Below the pieces are notes generated by a model. The model saw only the letters and a list, made by a program, of their open reading frames with translations. It searched no databases and was not told the origin of the DNA. Of a stretch of DNA of 64,000 nucleotides, positions 12,201-19,200 are shown one piece after another. A program made the position numbers and the translations under genes. This DNA comes from JAXGMQ01 sp040768585 (lineage in GTDB: Bacteria; Caldisericota; Caldisericia; JAAYUI01): assembly GCA_040768585.1 (NCBI GenBank), contig JAXGMQ010000001.1:1116001-1180000 (forward strand), written 5' to 3'. Positions within the stretch are counted from its first letter, which is position 1, and every line of letters begins with the position of its first letter.

Positions 12201-12295
12201 TGAAGGTACCTGTGATGGATGTTGCGAAGAAACTTGGTTGTCAGACAACAACGGATGATAATGGAGCACTTCATATCACATTCGACAGACACTAA
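3224..12295 (+). CDS. Giant secreted surface protein A (3023 aa)
   Basis: Unrecognised giant exported protein, the first of five paralogs here. Start ATG 3224 is preceded by AGGAG and gives a classic signal peptide (MKKTISILS..., cleavage about residue 23-29). The N-terminal domain (to about 230) has WFDPDG and NNTQGPY. Copies of the GDIRLT-type repeat lie at about 310-960 around a GGC.SP.Y / IPSVTTAAIRSP domain. LKVEQT follows at about 963. The central YPGGQTH motif is at residue 1496, QDCC at about 1728 and an EF-hand/dockerin-like loop (DINGDNKVTFED) at about 1848. A second calcium-type loop (DVDANGLLDYHD) lies near 2405. The C-terminus has an Ig-like domain (about 2640-2720), two short Ig-like domains (about 2730-2900) and a degenerate stalk domain (2900-3023). 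It probably forms or decorates the cell envelope layer (inference). Confidence 0.9.
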   Translation: MKKTISILSAILMLMTLITPIAASDSVEASTENANAVFVAVRWAPNASIWSGDELVGSDERTFSYDSSIVSWGRNEFRMPGDLLYWTEFYLDVVPNSGESQEGNHWFAALDSNGKLWFDPDGHFHDSRYYRYADPMETVYQLDRARTDDNCKENPFARVDPITSNNTQGPYDFPLYNISEGVDTDSYANENPIYFMDPKTGRTFRLGYTDIIGHNPNTLVPDNSGSEIPESWDNGLPLEPFLDGWNGAGLTLQEPPWDYDGTGPAVNNYDVANYFLVDNGDWGFGEEWHSAVGGVGGRAATAIGPGQPNMVQFVFGDAIYRRGVNGVNNLVAGYDPNAGQGRWPHFFGDTRLNPVIAPSSAGRWTRYAAGSAVVDMGVPGTREAGDDFDVGTSVYRFPLHRDHFDGNPANNDFRYEAWPGAGIGDTAHVRAPWGIDGLFDYSIQATPNGTVTLAEGIYMAYAGSSASPNVSSNFVRLTNWTSGLMFSQENVPRFVQSGDVLILAEVLKGGCASPLYNISIETDLFEGQIPSVTTAAIRSPNDEVTYRSQTIQKSTVLGPKGDLFAVPACTFQNVKLDYREYLGIEIWADNGSSNMMYRLGNSVYNVVPHNSSDDYHEGEVSEIFIGADDSTHDNDIGLGEDSLTLTRSTNQIVLPLSDFYQQTASISLVGHPFQNILDDGSGVFDVNPNGFGAPVRFLDLNSARGGYGIINVYGCGEALYRDMDYLLPATAEGVGAFEISMGDIRLTDVNITRLDPLTGTSTVIKYHKDSVVAPGDADVNIYAGLGMFDMYNNIPCGNDLSAFYNPYYDETVFAHMTTNGFIGDWGPEYLWLDWRHLDPYDINNTIPMNYKYDTGEFIYSVDETYVAQNLNITNLQGDDSIANWANPYGTVNAGWTRLSDVEYLGEYYPCGSITSVTDQWYRTYPVGGITMGRNGDKRFMDMEVIPGDPGAIVDLSSELKVEQTTEVRVSFSEGNQLMEGYWDGPTWIPAEVGYVLLQGNGMFYDEAGQAHYLNNVLYELTPDRPEARFHFTPYRGNCLEIGDPGDLLEIHIFREKGGQRPAPPDGVYGDFFWEYHGNSDWTSARYTLGQTYVNRIPILEIPDEEKIPYPPMPSELRDSYDCYAKYQYQIEPEDLIVESSRLCITTLDQRFPNLVLKLYDADNENDVNDPANIPFSIPFDYDARNPENFHANIVNYNCHGGGIDFMAVAHSGNPQDLHKFIIQFNSDGTYYYWYWYEPPNPSGDPTSPQIPNALDENDYIIGQEWTQGFPIPPSENVKRTPVIVEDKATLEDNDCSQAKGLCDACEVDGMRPLGDVTGVPGYPLRSDYYGVFDGTTGYITSYGIPTYVSGYGQLTMSDEGGRCLALAKPIDGSTHLMIRIYSTMAVFDYNSTISHPDMTDGAPYFVYDKMWGGGPEQGIDYCGTLDMKVYPPDPYVNFAEFHVVDHALQFSNVHYTAGFNAGSYVGPLSPLDVPTPQIQAPYNPILRYVPTEFRCYPGGQTHTGRVSGQVWGNSGGPFGWNAYPAIWSRQINEDLAYEQYGKLGTEFFPLTDYGFYFIVKDGDGRHLSFDPNWDPDRRMIRMEVTGPFAVPKILDRDTGSVVTKYEYNSMTQVPIQYDWSGKIVIDETNWQDYEKVWVDQDFNGGFGADPYTQWGGIPNENAQYRKKNGYVDLLDNLNFSSVGWMNPIGSGRHENTDNLIVIDEIIPWQPGKILIYVTLYDGTFKMYQDCCTAPPTDGVDVHALGIEYTISESDEVRHVPLGIDNTLEVVITEDQPYWTNIANASTYCNDALVYVWQDRGVQMLNQDYFRGAGDGWVTNPPGSSRFYYGRGDGNAAQYDTTWDDQPIDINGDNKVTFEDRETEIVGAYDIATNTWVGGYVDARTFQRNNGLYVFELTEENMCQVVDSGLDFGGEEGIGDEPDHIISDKELLPLYITAYKYGDDNNDRAFSPFWDPSPLQDTYDEDNPESNRMRYSHEVYLAGQVAVSVEPEDDLIVSLATPQKLTAGITPELISPDTPLTIEVKDSNGSPVDLSFGMADIDGELTVEDNDIWNYLFKDPHPDNKFYYGWDASLPQYYFVRTDLHNKDEEIVNNEELYSVRTIDPLDCETSLAIPFRPIEIDFSRKADGRYVFRGFCANDITSWKGEPGSAEEEEWMLQHQFIVYVYTPDRKHRGSLIVPIESPMVTYEVLNVEDETETFYSTPGDPDFVMTAADNRIYKVKVTVMDAEGRLVKGVTKGVSVCGGGVKNTARFTPFVTRPASFEFEFDPCEGAPCGQKLYPHIGFDFDASGNKDGYMNAIDPGNNEFHQFGGFNITSDIEYQICRSRVTSGYVEYNTSCYWYRDNNTWETDYTNPNDPTMKGWAINMLIPPNLQFMTTGSTEPLVRGWGLGNIYNYDWFGGALFADVDANGLLDYHDALGLDVNAQTEFYVWAEDVFDLGGLVGDNKYVNNKNEADVAGYPPRDRTDPRELHRRIRYTISNDQTFYLDWEAWPDRTAAVRAPRIVVLDASDVDLAEYSKEFLNTGNYDLVYNVPNHMTCLVYPADERDVPMHEDGYVMLVGNQHEEVIYGRTKKSDYDANATTTTIHFTPTGTGEATVRMYYLSQNKWHTPDFDCCDDKQIMMTHPEFYSVLAQKLDVGKGLLVEVKTLEPLTPKASSILYITVSEVGTLHPVPGAKVTVSGAGVDVSKNTNGKGEVEIEVSPATTGFITIKATNEDYRMGETKILVGSDNTPPSLFVDVVPPVTNQNEITITGTVTKGAQVTINGKAATTKADGTFSGKVTLQPGKNPITVVAKDGSGNTVSKVVYVTLDQEGPSVMIDKVSALYNETEFDLKGRVEPGCTVVIKSGGSIVAEAVVIHDRWQANGLKLKPAPSRNEFTVEATDAAGNKTISQPIEVENVERLTVVLKAGTAAATLNGKAITLKEAVTGTTFMAPVDVFEHLKAQKPVVNMATGQVEIQLNGSKINLTIGSTDVTVDGAAAKIIAAPVMGTATVKVPVMDVAKKLGCQTTTDDNGALHITFDRH

Positions 12296-12325
12296 GTTTT
12301 AGAGCATTATAGTACGGAAGTTACA

Positions 12326-12362
12326 AGCCCCTGGGGACACAAGCGCCCCTGGGGCTTTTTTT
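12326..12362 (+). terminator. Rho-independent terminator of gene A
   Basis: AAGCCCC-T-GGGG pairs with CCCC-T-GGGGCTT around one T-T mismatch. It is followed by a T-rich tail, starting 31 bp after the stop codon. Confidence 0.85.
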
Positions 12363-12788
12363 GTTTGTTGCACTAGTTTTTTACCTCTCTGTCGGGATGG
12401 CTATCCTTTTGGGTTTGGTCTTTTAGTTTGATAAGGTTGATAAGACTCGATAAAATTATAAATGGAAGCTTATCGGGAGAGTTTTAATTAGGCAGTCGTG
12501 TGGTATTCTCACATAACAGAAAATATTGAGTAGGTGTGCAATTGGCACGCGTAAATTCTGCATCTGCAAGGCTATTTTTTGTTTAGGGCAAATGGATAGA
12601 TCGTGGAGGTATAATACAGCAGCAGCATGAATGTTTTGAGTGGATGTATTTATATGGAATATTGTATGTGTCGTAGATGGGATAATTTATGAGGCCATAC
12701 CTATGAAATAACAAACACCTATGCGAGTGTACCCTATGTCTGCAGTGGTGAGTTAAAATGTAAAATTATTTCGAAACTCTACAGAGAA
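12363..12788. other. Intergenic, no recognisable feature
   Basis: AT-rich spacer between giant gene A and the convergent reductase gene. I see no credible open frame, RNA gene or repeat. A TATAAT (about 12610) lacks a partner -35. Confidence 0.5.
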
Positions 12789-13838
12789 CTACCTCTTTGT
12801 TGGGCACCCCTTCGTGTAGTGTATGCATGGCTTGCAACCCAAGCACTCGACTATTGGGTCAAGATTTTTACTTTTGCCCAAAACCTTATCGGGCCACAAG
12901 GGATCAGAGAGAAGCGCTCTGCAAACAGCCACCAAGTCAGCCTGCCCATCCTCTAGAATTGATTTTGCATCCTCTTTTGTCTTGATGCCACCAACAGCTG
13001 CGACGGGGGCATTAACAACACTTTTTATCTTCTCCGCGATGTAGACAAACCCCTTGGTTTTGTCCGTTCTACTGCCTCCAAGTTTACTCGGAACGATGCC
13101 AACAGACACATCGAACAAGTCGATGCCAAGTTTGTCAAGCACTTTGGCAACATCTGCGCCCTCATCAAGAGCGAGTCCACCCTCAACCAAGTCACATCCG
13201 CCAAACCTGATGCTTAGAATCCCATCGGTGGGAATAATATTCCTAAGTCTTTTTGCTATCTCAACAACGAGCCTTGAACGGTTCTCTATGGAGCCGCCCC
13301 ACATGTCAACCCGCTTGTTGCACTCGGGTGAGAGGAACTGGGAGAGCAAGTACCCGTGCGCGCAATGTATCTCAACTCCGTCAAATCCAGCTTCAAGCGC
13401 TCTCTTTGTGGCTAACTCGTAATCAGAAATAATGGAATAAATCTCGTCTTCGGTGAGTTCTCGAGGCACTCCCCTGTTCTCAAAGGTGACGCTTGAACAC
13501 GATACGACGTCAGAGTCGCAGGTCATCCTGCCGGCGTGTACAAGTTGAATAATGGTTGGAATACCGTGGTTTTTTATCGCCTGTGCAAGTTTTGCAAGAC
13601 CTGGGATAAACTTATCATCCCATATCGCAAGCTCTCCAGGGAGAATCCTGCCATTTGGCTGGATATAGGAAGCCTCGACAACAACAAGAGAAGCTCCGGA
13701 TTTTGCATGGAGGATGTAATCCTGTATGAGCCCGTTAGTGACAAAACCGTCATCGTCTGCCTTACATCGAACGATTGGGGGGACGATTATCCTGTTTTTG
13801 AGTGTGATACCACCGACTTTGATGTTGTTGTCTAACAT
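12789..13838 (-). CDS. Old Yellow Enzyme-family NAD(P)H:flavin oxidoreductase, barrel only
   Basis: FMN-dependent (beta/alpha)8 barrel of 349 aa, related to OYE and the N-terminal half of 2,4-dienoyl-CoA reductase. Visible family features are the N-terminal LKNRIIVPP, HCAHGYLLSQFLSP around the catalytic and flavin region, a GGSIENR block and a C-terminal GGI...ADLVAVCRALLSDP phosphate-binding region. The C-terminus ends in CLGCKPC, which resembles the 4Fe-4S ligand cluster of two-domain dienoyl-CoA reductases, but the FAD/NAD domain that normally follows is absent. The substrate cannot be told. ATG 13838 has a purine-rich GAAAGGAAA about 13 nt upstream. The gene converges on giant gene A. Confidence 0.85.
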   Translation of the reverse strand: MLDNNIKVGGITLKNRIIVPPIVRCKADDDGFVTNGLIQDYILHAKSGASLVVVEASYIQPNGRILPGELAIWDDKFIPGLAKLAQAIKNHGIPTIIQLVHAGRMTCDSDVVSCSSVTFENRGVPRELTEDEIYSIISDYELATKRALEAGFDGVEIHCAHGYLLSQFLSPECNKRVDMWGGSIENRSRLVVEIAKRLRNIIPTDGILSIRFGGCDLVEGGLALDEGADVAKVLDKLGIDLFDVSVGIVPSKLGGSRTDKTKGFVYIAEKIKSVVNAPVAAVGGIKTKEDAKSILEDGQADLVAVCRALLSDPLWPDKVLGKSKNLDPIVECLGCKPCIHYTKGCPTKR

Positions 13839-13987
13839 ATGTTTATCCGTTTCCTTTCAAGCGCTCTCATAAAACTGAGTCCTGAGGACTTGGGGACGAC
13901 AACCCCTTGAACATATATTAATCGGTGGGAAACGAAAAAAAACTACAGGATATAAAGCGCACCTTTGCCCTGCAGACGTCCTTCAAA

Positions 13988-14014
13988 CTGGGGAAGCCAA
14001 AGATGCTTCCCCAG
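13988..14014 (-). terminator. Perfect hairpin downstream of the SPFH gene
   Basis: CTGGGGAAGC and GCTTCCCCAG form a perfect 10-bp stem with a 7-nt loop. Only three T follow on the minus strand, and the hairpin lies about 90 bp after the stop codon. Terminator function for the SPFH gene is therefore probable but not certain. Confidence 0.4.
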
Positions 14015-14105
14015 GATATTTTACAGAAACTAAGCATTATCCTCGTCAGCTTGCGAAACTACCTTATTAACGGCTTAGCGTGTTGGGCTGTTACGGTAAG
14101 GATTG

Positions 14106-14966
14106 TCAGGGGTTGTTGCCAAGATTTGACATGTCGAGGATGAGACCCGAGGAGTCACCCGACATGACAGAGGGAAGAACACCATTCCACTTTTCAATCC
14201 AACGGCTCTGGATGATGGCGGGAGTAAGGGATGCGTTTACAAGTTCCTGTTCGATTTTTTTGGCTTCGGCGTTAATTTTTGCGATTTGTTTACGCTCTTC
14301 AGCCTCTAACTTCTCAAGCTGTGCCTTACCAACCTTCTGCTCTGCAACCTGTTTTTCTTCGATTGCGTTTGTGTACTCATCTGAGAATTCGATATTAACA
14401 AGGTTTACCTCGTGGAATACAACACCGACGGTCGGAACATCAGCACCATCGGCTGTTATCGAACCTCTGTTCATTGCTTCGTTGAGCTTTTTTACAGTCT
14501 TATCTCTGATCTCTTGTCTATTGGTGTGAACTTTTATTGTGTCGTATTCGGGGATGATTGACTTGATTATCTGGTTTGCCATTGGTCTGACAATCTTGGC
14601 TTCAACATCCTCAAGTGTACCGATTGTTTTGTAGGTCTCTTCGATTGAATCCTTGTTTAGGCTGTATATGACTGCAAGGTCAATGTACACGTTTTGCTGT
14701 TGTTTACTGAATGTTTCAGCCTTGAATTCGTACTTTTGTTCCCTGATATTCATTGTCTCAACCTTATCGACAAATGGAATGAGGAGATGCAGCCCAGGTG
14801 CGAGTTGACCCTTTACTGCGCTGAACCTAAGCACAAGACCAATGTGACCTTCAGGGACTGTTACAAACCCATTCCACAACACAATAATCACAATCAGGGC
14901 GACGATGCCAATCACCCACAATCTGGCATTTCCCTTGTTCTGACTTACGAATCTTTGAGTATTCAC
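14106..14966 (-). CDS. SPFH/prohibitin-like membrane protein
   Basis: Prohibitin/stomatin-family protein of 286 aa with one N-terminal membrane segment (about residues 15-35: LWVIGIVALIVIIVLWNG). An SPFH domain follows (VPEGHIGLVLRF, PGLHLLIPFVDKVETMNIRE), then an Ala/Glu/Lys-rich coiled coil near 190-250. Such proteins form oligomeric rings in membrane microdomains and often help membrane proteases or scaffolding. I place the start at GTG 14966 rather than the upstream GTG 15008 because AAGGAGGAG sits 6-8 nt before it; the longer form would add 14 residues. It is divergent from the 15123 gene. Confidence 0.85.
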   Translation of the reverse strand: MNTQRFVSQNKGNARLWVIGIVALIVIIVLWNGFVTVPEGHIGLVLRFSAVKGQLAPGLHLLIPFVDKVETMNIREQKYEFKAETFSKQQQNVYIDLAVIYSLNKDSIEETYKTIGTLEDVEAKIVRPMANQIIKSIIPEYDTIKVHTNRQEIRDKTVKKLNEAMNRGSITADGADVPTVGVVFHEVNLVNIEFSDEYTNAIEEKQVAEQKVGKAQLEKLEAEERKQIAKINAEAKKIEQELVNASLTPAIIQSRWIEKWNGVLPSVMSGDSSGLILDMSNLGNNP

Positions 14967-15087
14967 GAACTTCTCCTCCTTGTTTTGTACCTCATTAGAA
15001 ACAGACACCTGTATTTTGTTTCAGTTCACTGGTGGTAGTAACGTATGTGCTCTCAAGTTGAGTCCACGTCGATTATATCTCGAGTTC

Positions 15088-15116
15088 TTGATGCACAACA
15101 ACTCACGGACTACTAT
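15088..15116 (+). promoter_or_regulatory. Promoter giving a leaderless mRNA for the 15123 gene
   Basis: TTGATG (15088-15093), 17 nt, TACTAT (15111-15116). ATG at 15123 is the seventh base after the -10 box, exactly where transcription should start. Confidence 0.6.
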
Positions 15117-15122
15117 CATACC

Positions 15123-15482
15123 ATGAAATACCAAATCGAATCAAATGACACAAAGAAAATTGTATATGTGAGAATATCCGGAGATGCTGAAACGGTTGAT
15201 GATTTTACAAGCTTAGTTAAGGATGTTGAGATGATTGATACTGGGATTGACTATGGGTGTATTGTGAACATCTGTAGCATGGGAAAAATCAACACAGACA
15301 TCGCCTTAAGTATTTTCAATGAATCCTTCCCAAAGATAAGCAAGCGTTTTAGAAGTTTTGTTCTCGTGGCAACCGGACACTATTTGATGCTGATTAAGAT
15401 GTTTGTTGGTAACTCTGATAACAGAAACAATGTCACGCACTGTGAAGAAGAGGCAGAAAAGCTTTTGCTGCAAAGAGATTGA
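15123..15482 (+). CDS. Small STAS-like hypothetical protein
   Basis: Hypothetical cytoplasmic protein of 119 aa. The pattern of alternating strands and helices (KKIVYVRISGDAET..., then GCIVNICSMGKIN, then SFVLVATGHYLMLIKMFVG) resembles STAS or SpoIIAA-like folds, but I see no diagnostic motif. ATG 15123 is preferred over the upstream in-frame ATG 15045 because a TTGATG/17/TACTAT promoter ends 6 nt before it, and the upstream extension overlaps that promoter. It may work with the adjacent HTH gene, but nothing shows this directly. Confidence 0.6.
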   Translation: MKYQIESNDTKKIVYVRISGDAETVDDFTSLVKDVEMIDTGIDYGCIVNICSMGKINTDIALSIFNESFPKISKRFRSFVLVATGHYLMLIKMFVGNSDNRNNVTHCEEEAEKLLLQRD

Positions 15483-15586
15483 CAATACACAAGAAATATT
15501 TGCACAAGGTGTAAACGACATTGCACACCAAGAAAGCTAAGCGTTAATGAGATGCGATTACAATACCGAAACATAATCCGTTTTCG

Positions 15587-15615
15587 TTGACATATTGGTA
15601 ACTCTGATGTATATA
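15587..15615 (+). promoter_or_regulatory. Promoter upstream of the Fis-type HTH gene
   Basis: A consensus -35 TTGACA (15587-15592), 17 nt spacer and TATATA (15610-15615). Predicted start about 15622, giving a leader near 38 nt. Confidence 0.6.
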
Positions 15616-15660
15616 TATTACACAATTGAAATTCCCGGTTGATGCTGTCTGTTTGCGGTG

Positions 15661-15978
15661 ATGACTCAAAAAGGACGTGAATTTGTGATAATTAACAATT
15701 CGATACTCTCAGAAGAAGTAAAAACAATAATAAAAGATGAAATAGCTAAACATATCCATGTCGATCCAACTGAGATTGAAATCGGTGGTATTCTGTATGA
15801 ACTCACAAATGAATCGTTGAACCTGAAAGAGGTCACGCGAAAAACCTTGATAAAAGCCATAGCTCGATCAAGAGGAAAAATCACAGATGCAGCCAGAGCT
15901 CTCGGTGTAACAAGGAAAACCCTTTATGCCATGATCGCCAAACATAGCCTTGAGTCTATTGTAAACATACATGAGTAA
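15661..15978 (+). CDS. Fis-type helix-turn-helix protein
   Basis: Protein of 105 aa. The last 40 residues are a Fis/NtrC-type HTH (HTH_8): LIKAIARSRGKITDAARALG then TRKTLYAMIAKH, the DNA-binding end found in Fis and in sigma54 activators. The N-terminal half (EVKTIIKDEIAKHIHVDPTEIEIGG) is not recognisable. There is no AAA+ domain, so it is more likely a nucleoid-type or local regulator than a sigma54 activator. No Shine-Dalgarno is obvious; GTG 15658 directly precedes ATG 15661 and is an alternative start. It lies 293 bp upstream of giant gene B in the same direction, so it could regulate B (inference). Confidence 0.75.
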   Translation: MTQKGREFVIINNSILSEEVKTIIKDEIAKHIHVDPTEIEIGGILYELTNESLNLKEVTRKTLIKAIARSRGKITDAARALGVTRKTLYAMIAKHSLESIVNIHE

Positions 15979-16131
15979 TATTTAGAATAATGTGTAGTAT
16001 TGTACCTACATGTGGGATAATGACACGTTTTGATCATATTTGTGTGGTCTTGTGCATCTATACTCAAAAACAAACCAGTCAAAAAGACGTCAGTAAATAG
16101 CATATTCTATTCTCTGGCACATATTTTGCAC

Positions 16132-16270
16132 TACAATTAGCGGAGCCGTGGACACGCACTGCGGCGACGTTGTTCGTTTTACGCAAGGCGTTTTCTCGCC
16201 AAAGGGGTCTTGCGCCCTTACTGAAACGCAGCAGAGAGCTTGCCCAGTGCAAGCGGAAGGAGACATTGCT
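16132..16270 (+). promoter_or_regulatory. -10 box and structured leader of giant gene B
   Basis: TACAAT (16132-16137) is a good -10 with only a weak -35 (TTCTCT, 16 nt spacing). The inferred leader of about 127 nt is GC-rich and folds into successive hairpins: GGCG/CGCC (16187-16200), AAGGG/CCCTT (16202-16219) and GCTTGC/GCAAGC (16238-16254). The last stem lies immediately 5' of the AAGGAG Shine-Dalgarno. About 150 bp before it (15979-16131) holds nothing recognisable. Confidence 0.45.
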
Positions 16271-19200
16271 ATGAAGAGAGTACTAGTGATTGCTATCACA
16301 ATGCTTATGGTACTTGGCATGTTCCAGATGATTGCTCTTCCAGGAGCACCGTCAGTTGAAGCTGAAGAGGCTGATGTACCAGCTATCTACATTGCTAACC
16401 GATGGGCACCAGTCGGAGCACGTTGGAACGGCAACACTCTGGTAGATGAGCGAACCCGCAACTTCGACGGCGTTGGCACATCATGGGGAACCAACCAGAA
16501 CAAAATGCCAGGACCAGGCGCCGTCGTGATGATCGATCCAATGGGATCGCTCAATCCAGTTTACATCAATGAGAACCCGGCATTGGTTCCAGAGCCACCG
16601 AGAGGTACTCCAGACCAGCGCTATTCTCAGCCACGTTATTGGACCGAGTTCTACATCCTCGCTATCCCAGACAAGGGACAGTCACAGGAGTACAACAGAT
16701 GGTACGCCGTGGTCGATGACATGGGACAGCTCTGGTTCGACCCAGATGGTCGTTTCAACGATAGCAGATACTACGCTGCTGCTGACCCAGAGACAGAGGC
16801 TTACAAGTATCTCGGTGGAGAGGACGCGGATAACTGCAAAAATAACCCACACTGCAAAGTTGACCCATCCAACGCAAACAACACACAGGGACCGTACCCA
16901 TTCATGCCAACCGACGAGAACGGTAACTTCACACATGGCATTGCAACAGACAGCTATCCAATGTTTGACACGTCAAACGGTGGCGGCCTATTCTTTATGC
17001 CAGACACAAGCCGCACCGGTGCAGACAAGCGTGTCTTCCAGGTTGGTTATGTTGACATGCCAGACTACCCACTCGTAAGAGATGGCGCGTCATCCATTCC
17101 AGTTGCCGGTATTGACAGACCAAACATCCCAGCAATCGGAACAAACCTTGTTGACACAGTTGTAGGTACAACCGAAGTCATTGAGGACACAACAGTTCTT
17201 CCATATGAGACCAGAGATATTGATGACTGGGACGCCGATCTTCCACTCGTCCGCTTCATCGATGGTTTCACAGGCAACCCACCACCACCAACATACACAA
17301 TTCCTGGTGAGACATACCTCAGCCCGCCACGCATTTGGGACACAACCAACACCGGTACCTGGTGGGAGTATTTCGTTGTAGACAACCAATTCTTCGAGTA
17401 TGGTGAAGAGTGGCACTCTGACAACGTTGTCACGGATCCACCAGACAATATGCAGTTCACAAGCCCACAGATGGACATCTATGATCCAGGTGAGTGGATT
17501 TATCGTGCTGGCGCTGCTGGTATGATTTTCGGCACACCAACACAGACAGAAGTCTTCGGCTATAACTGGACAAGCGGCGCAGAGACATACGACTATGCCT
17601 ATTGGGGCTGCACAAGACTTACCCCTGTCGCCATGGAACTCAATGGTGTTTATTACTCATACGCACCAGGCTCCATTGTTCGTGACGCAGCAACAAGAGG
17701 ACAGTATGATCCGCTTGATGATGCTGACCTTAATCACCCAGTTACCCTTGCAAACACCCACCCACTTTGGAGATTCCCAGTTGATGCTCAGAACTTCTCC
17801 AACGACCCACAGAACCCAGCACCAATGGTTGTCAGACTCTATTCACAGTTCCACACCGACAGTGTGAACTACAACCCGAACAGCCGTTGCTCAGCCGGTG
17901 ACGACATTTATGACCCATACGAAGGCATCTATATGAAGGGTGGCGGTGACGACATAGTGGTTGAAGTCGGTGACTTCCGTCTCACAAATGTCAACGGTAA
18001 TGAGTATGGTCTCGAGTCATGGCTCCACGGCGTCAGCCAGGCAGTCATGAATCCACACATCCTTTCAATCGGTGGAATGTGGTTTGGTGACGTTCTTGTC
18101 CTTTCAGAGATCGTTACCGGCGGTTGCGCCGCGCCATCATACAACCTCTCAGTCCAGACAGACATCTGGGAAGGTATGATTCCATCCGAGACATGTGCAG
18201 CACTCAGATCACCTAACGATGATTTTGACAGAGTTGCACAGAACGTTCAGAAGAACGCAGTTCTTGACCCAACAGGTCTTAAGTTCCAGTATCCAACAAC
18301 AATCTTCCAGGATATGAAGTTTGGATACAGAGAGTTCGTCGGTGTCGAGGTTTGGCACGACAACAATAAAGACTGCAACCTTGGTCTTCAGTATCCAGGT
18401 CCAGTCCCACCAGGCGAGAATCTTTATATGCTCAACCTGTCAGATGACTACAGACAAGGTCACACAGGTGAGGCACATCTTGGTATGCAGGATGGCTACG
18501 GCGCAAAAGACGTAGGCAGAATGCTTTCAGTTTTCTGGGCACAGGACTATGATCCATCCCCACTTGATGGTTGGGGTCCAGCCACACCAAACGAAGTCGG
18601 ACCAAGATTCTTTGACACACTCAACCCAGGCGGATTCATGGCCTCCAACATGTATGGTGTTGGCGAAGCCATCTATTGGGACGGCAATGCTGACTACGAA
18701 ATCTCCGCTGGCGATATCAGAATGTCTGATGTTACTGTGCAGAGAGGCAACGGCACATTTGCCGAGATCGTGTTCTACAAAAAGGGTTCAGTTGTTACAG
18801 CTGGAGACGCCGATGTTGATCAGAGACTTGGCGCCCCAGACCTTTCGGACTTCGTTCCGGTTATGAACCCAATGGGTCAGGTAATTTATTGGCCAGCATA
18901 CTTCGACGAGAGAGTCGAAGACATCAATAATCCTGGAAAATACATACTTCCAGACGGCAACTTCACAATCGGCGAAGTTATCTACGATTGTGCATACACC
19001 GGCATGACAATGGTATCACCAGGATTCCAGAGACTCATGGATGTCACACTCGGCAATGTCACATACAAAGCCGGCTCAGTGGTTCAAGAGCAGGATCTTT
19101 GGCTCTACCAGATGCCAATGTACGGTATCTCCATGGGCAACAACTGCAGCTATCAGTATGCTGACATGATTGCAGCACCTGGCACAACTGGCATGAAAGT

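Noticed and set aside
13925..14143. Short open frame between the reductase and SPFH genes
   Set aside because: It runs across a strong hairpin and the 3' end of the SPFH gene, with no ribosome site.
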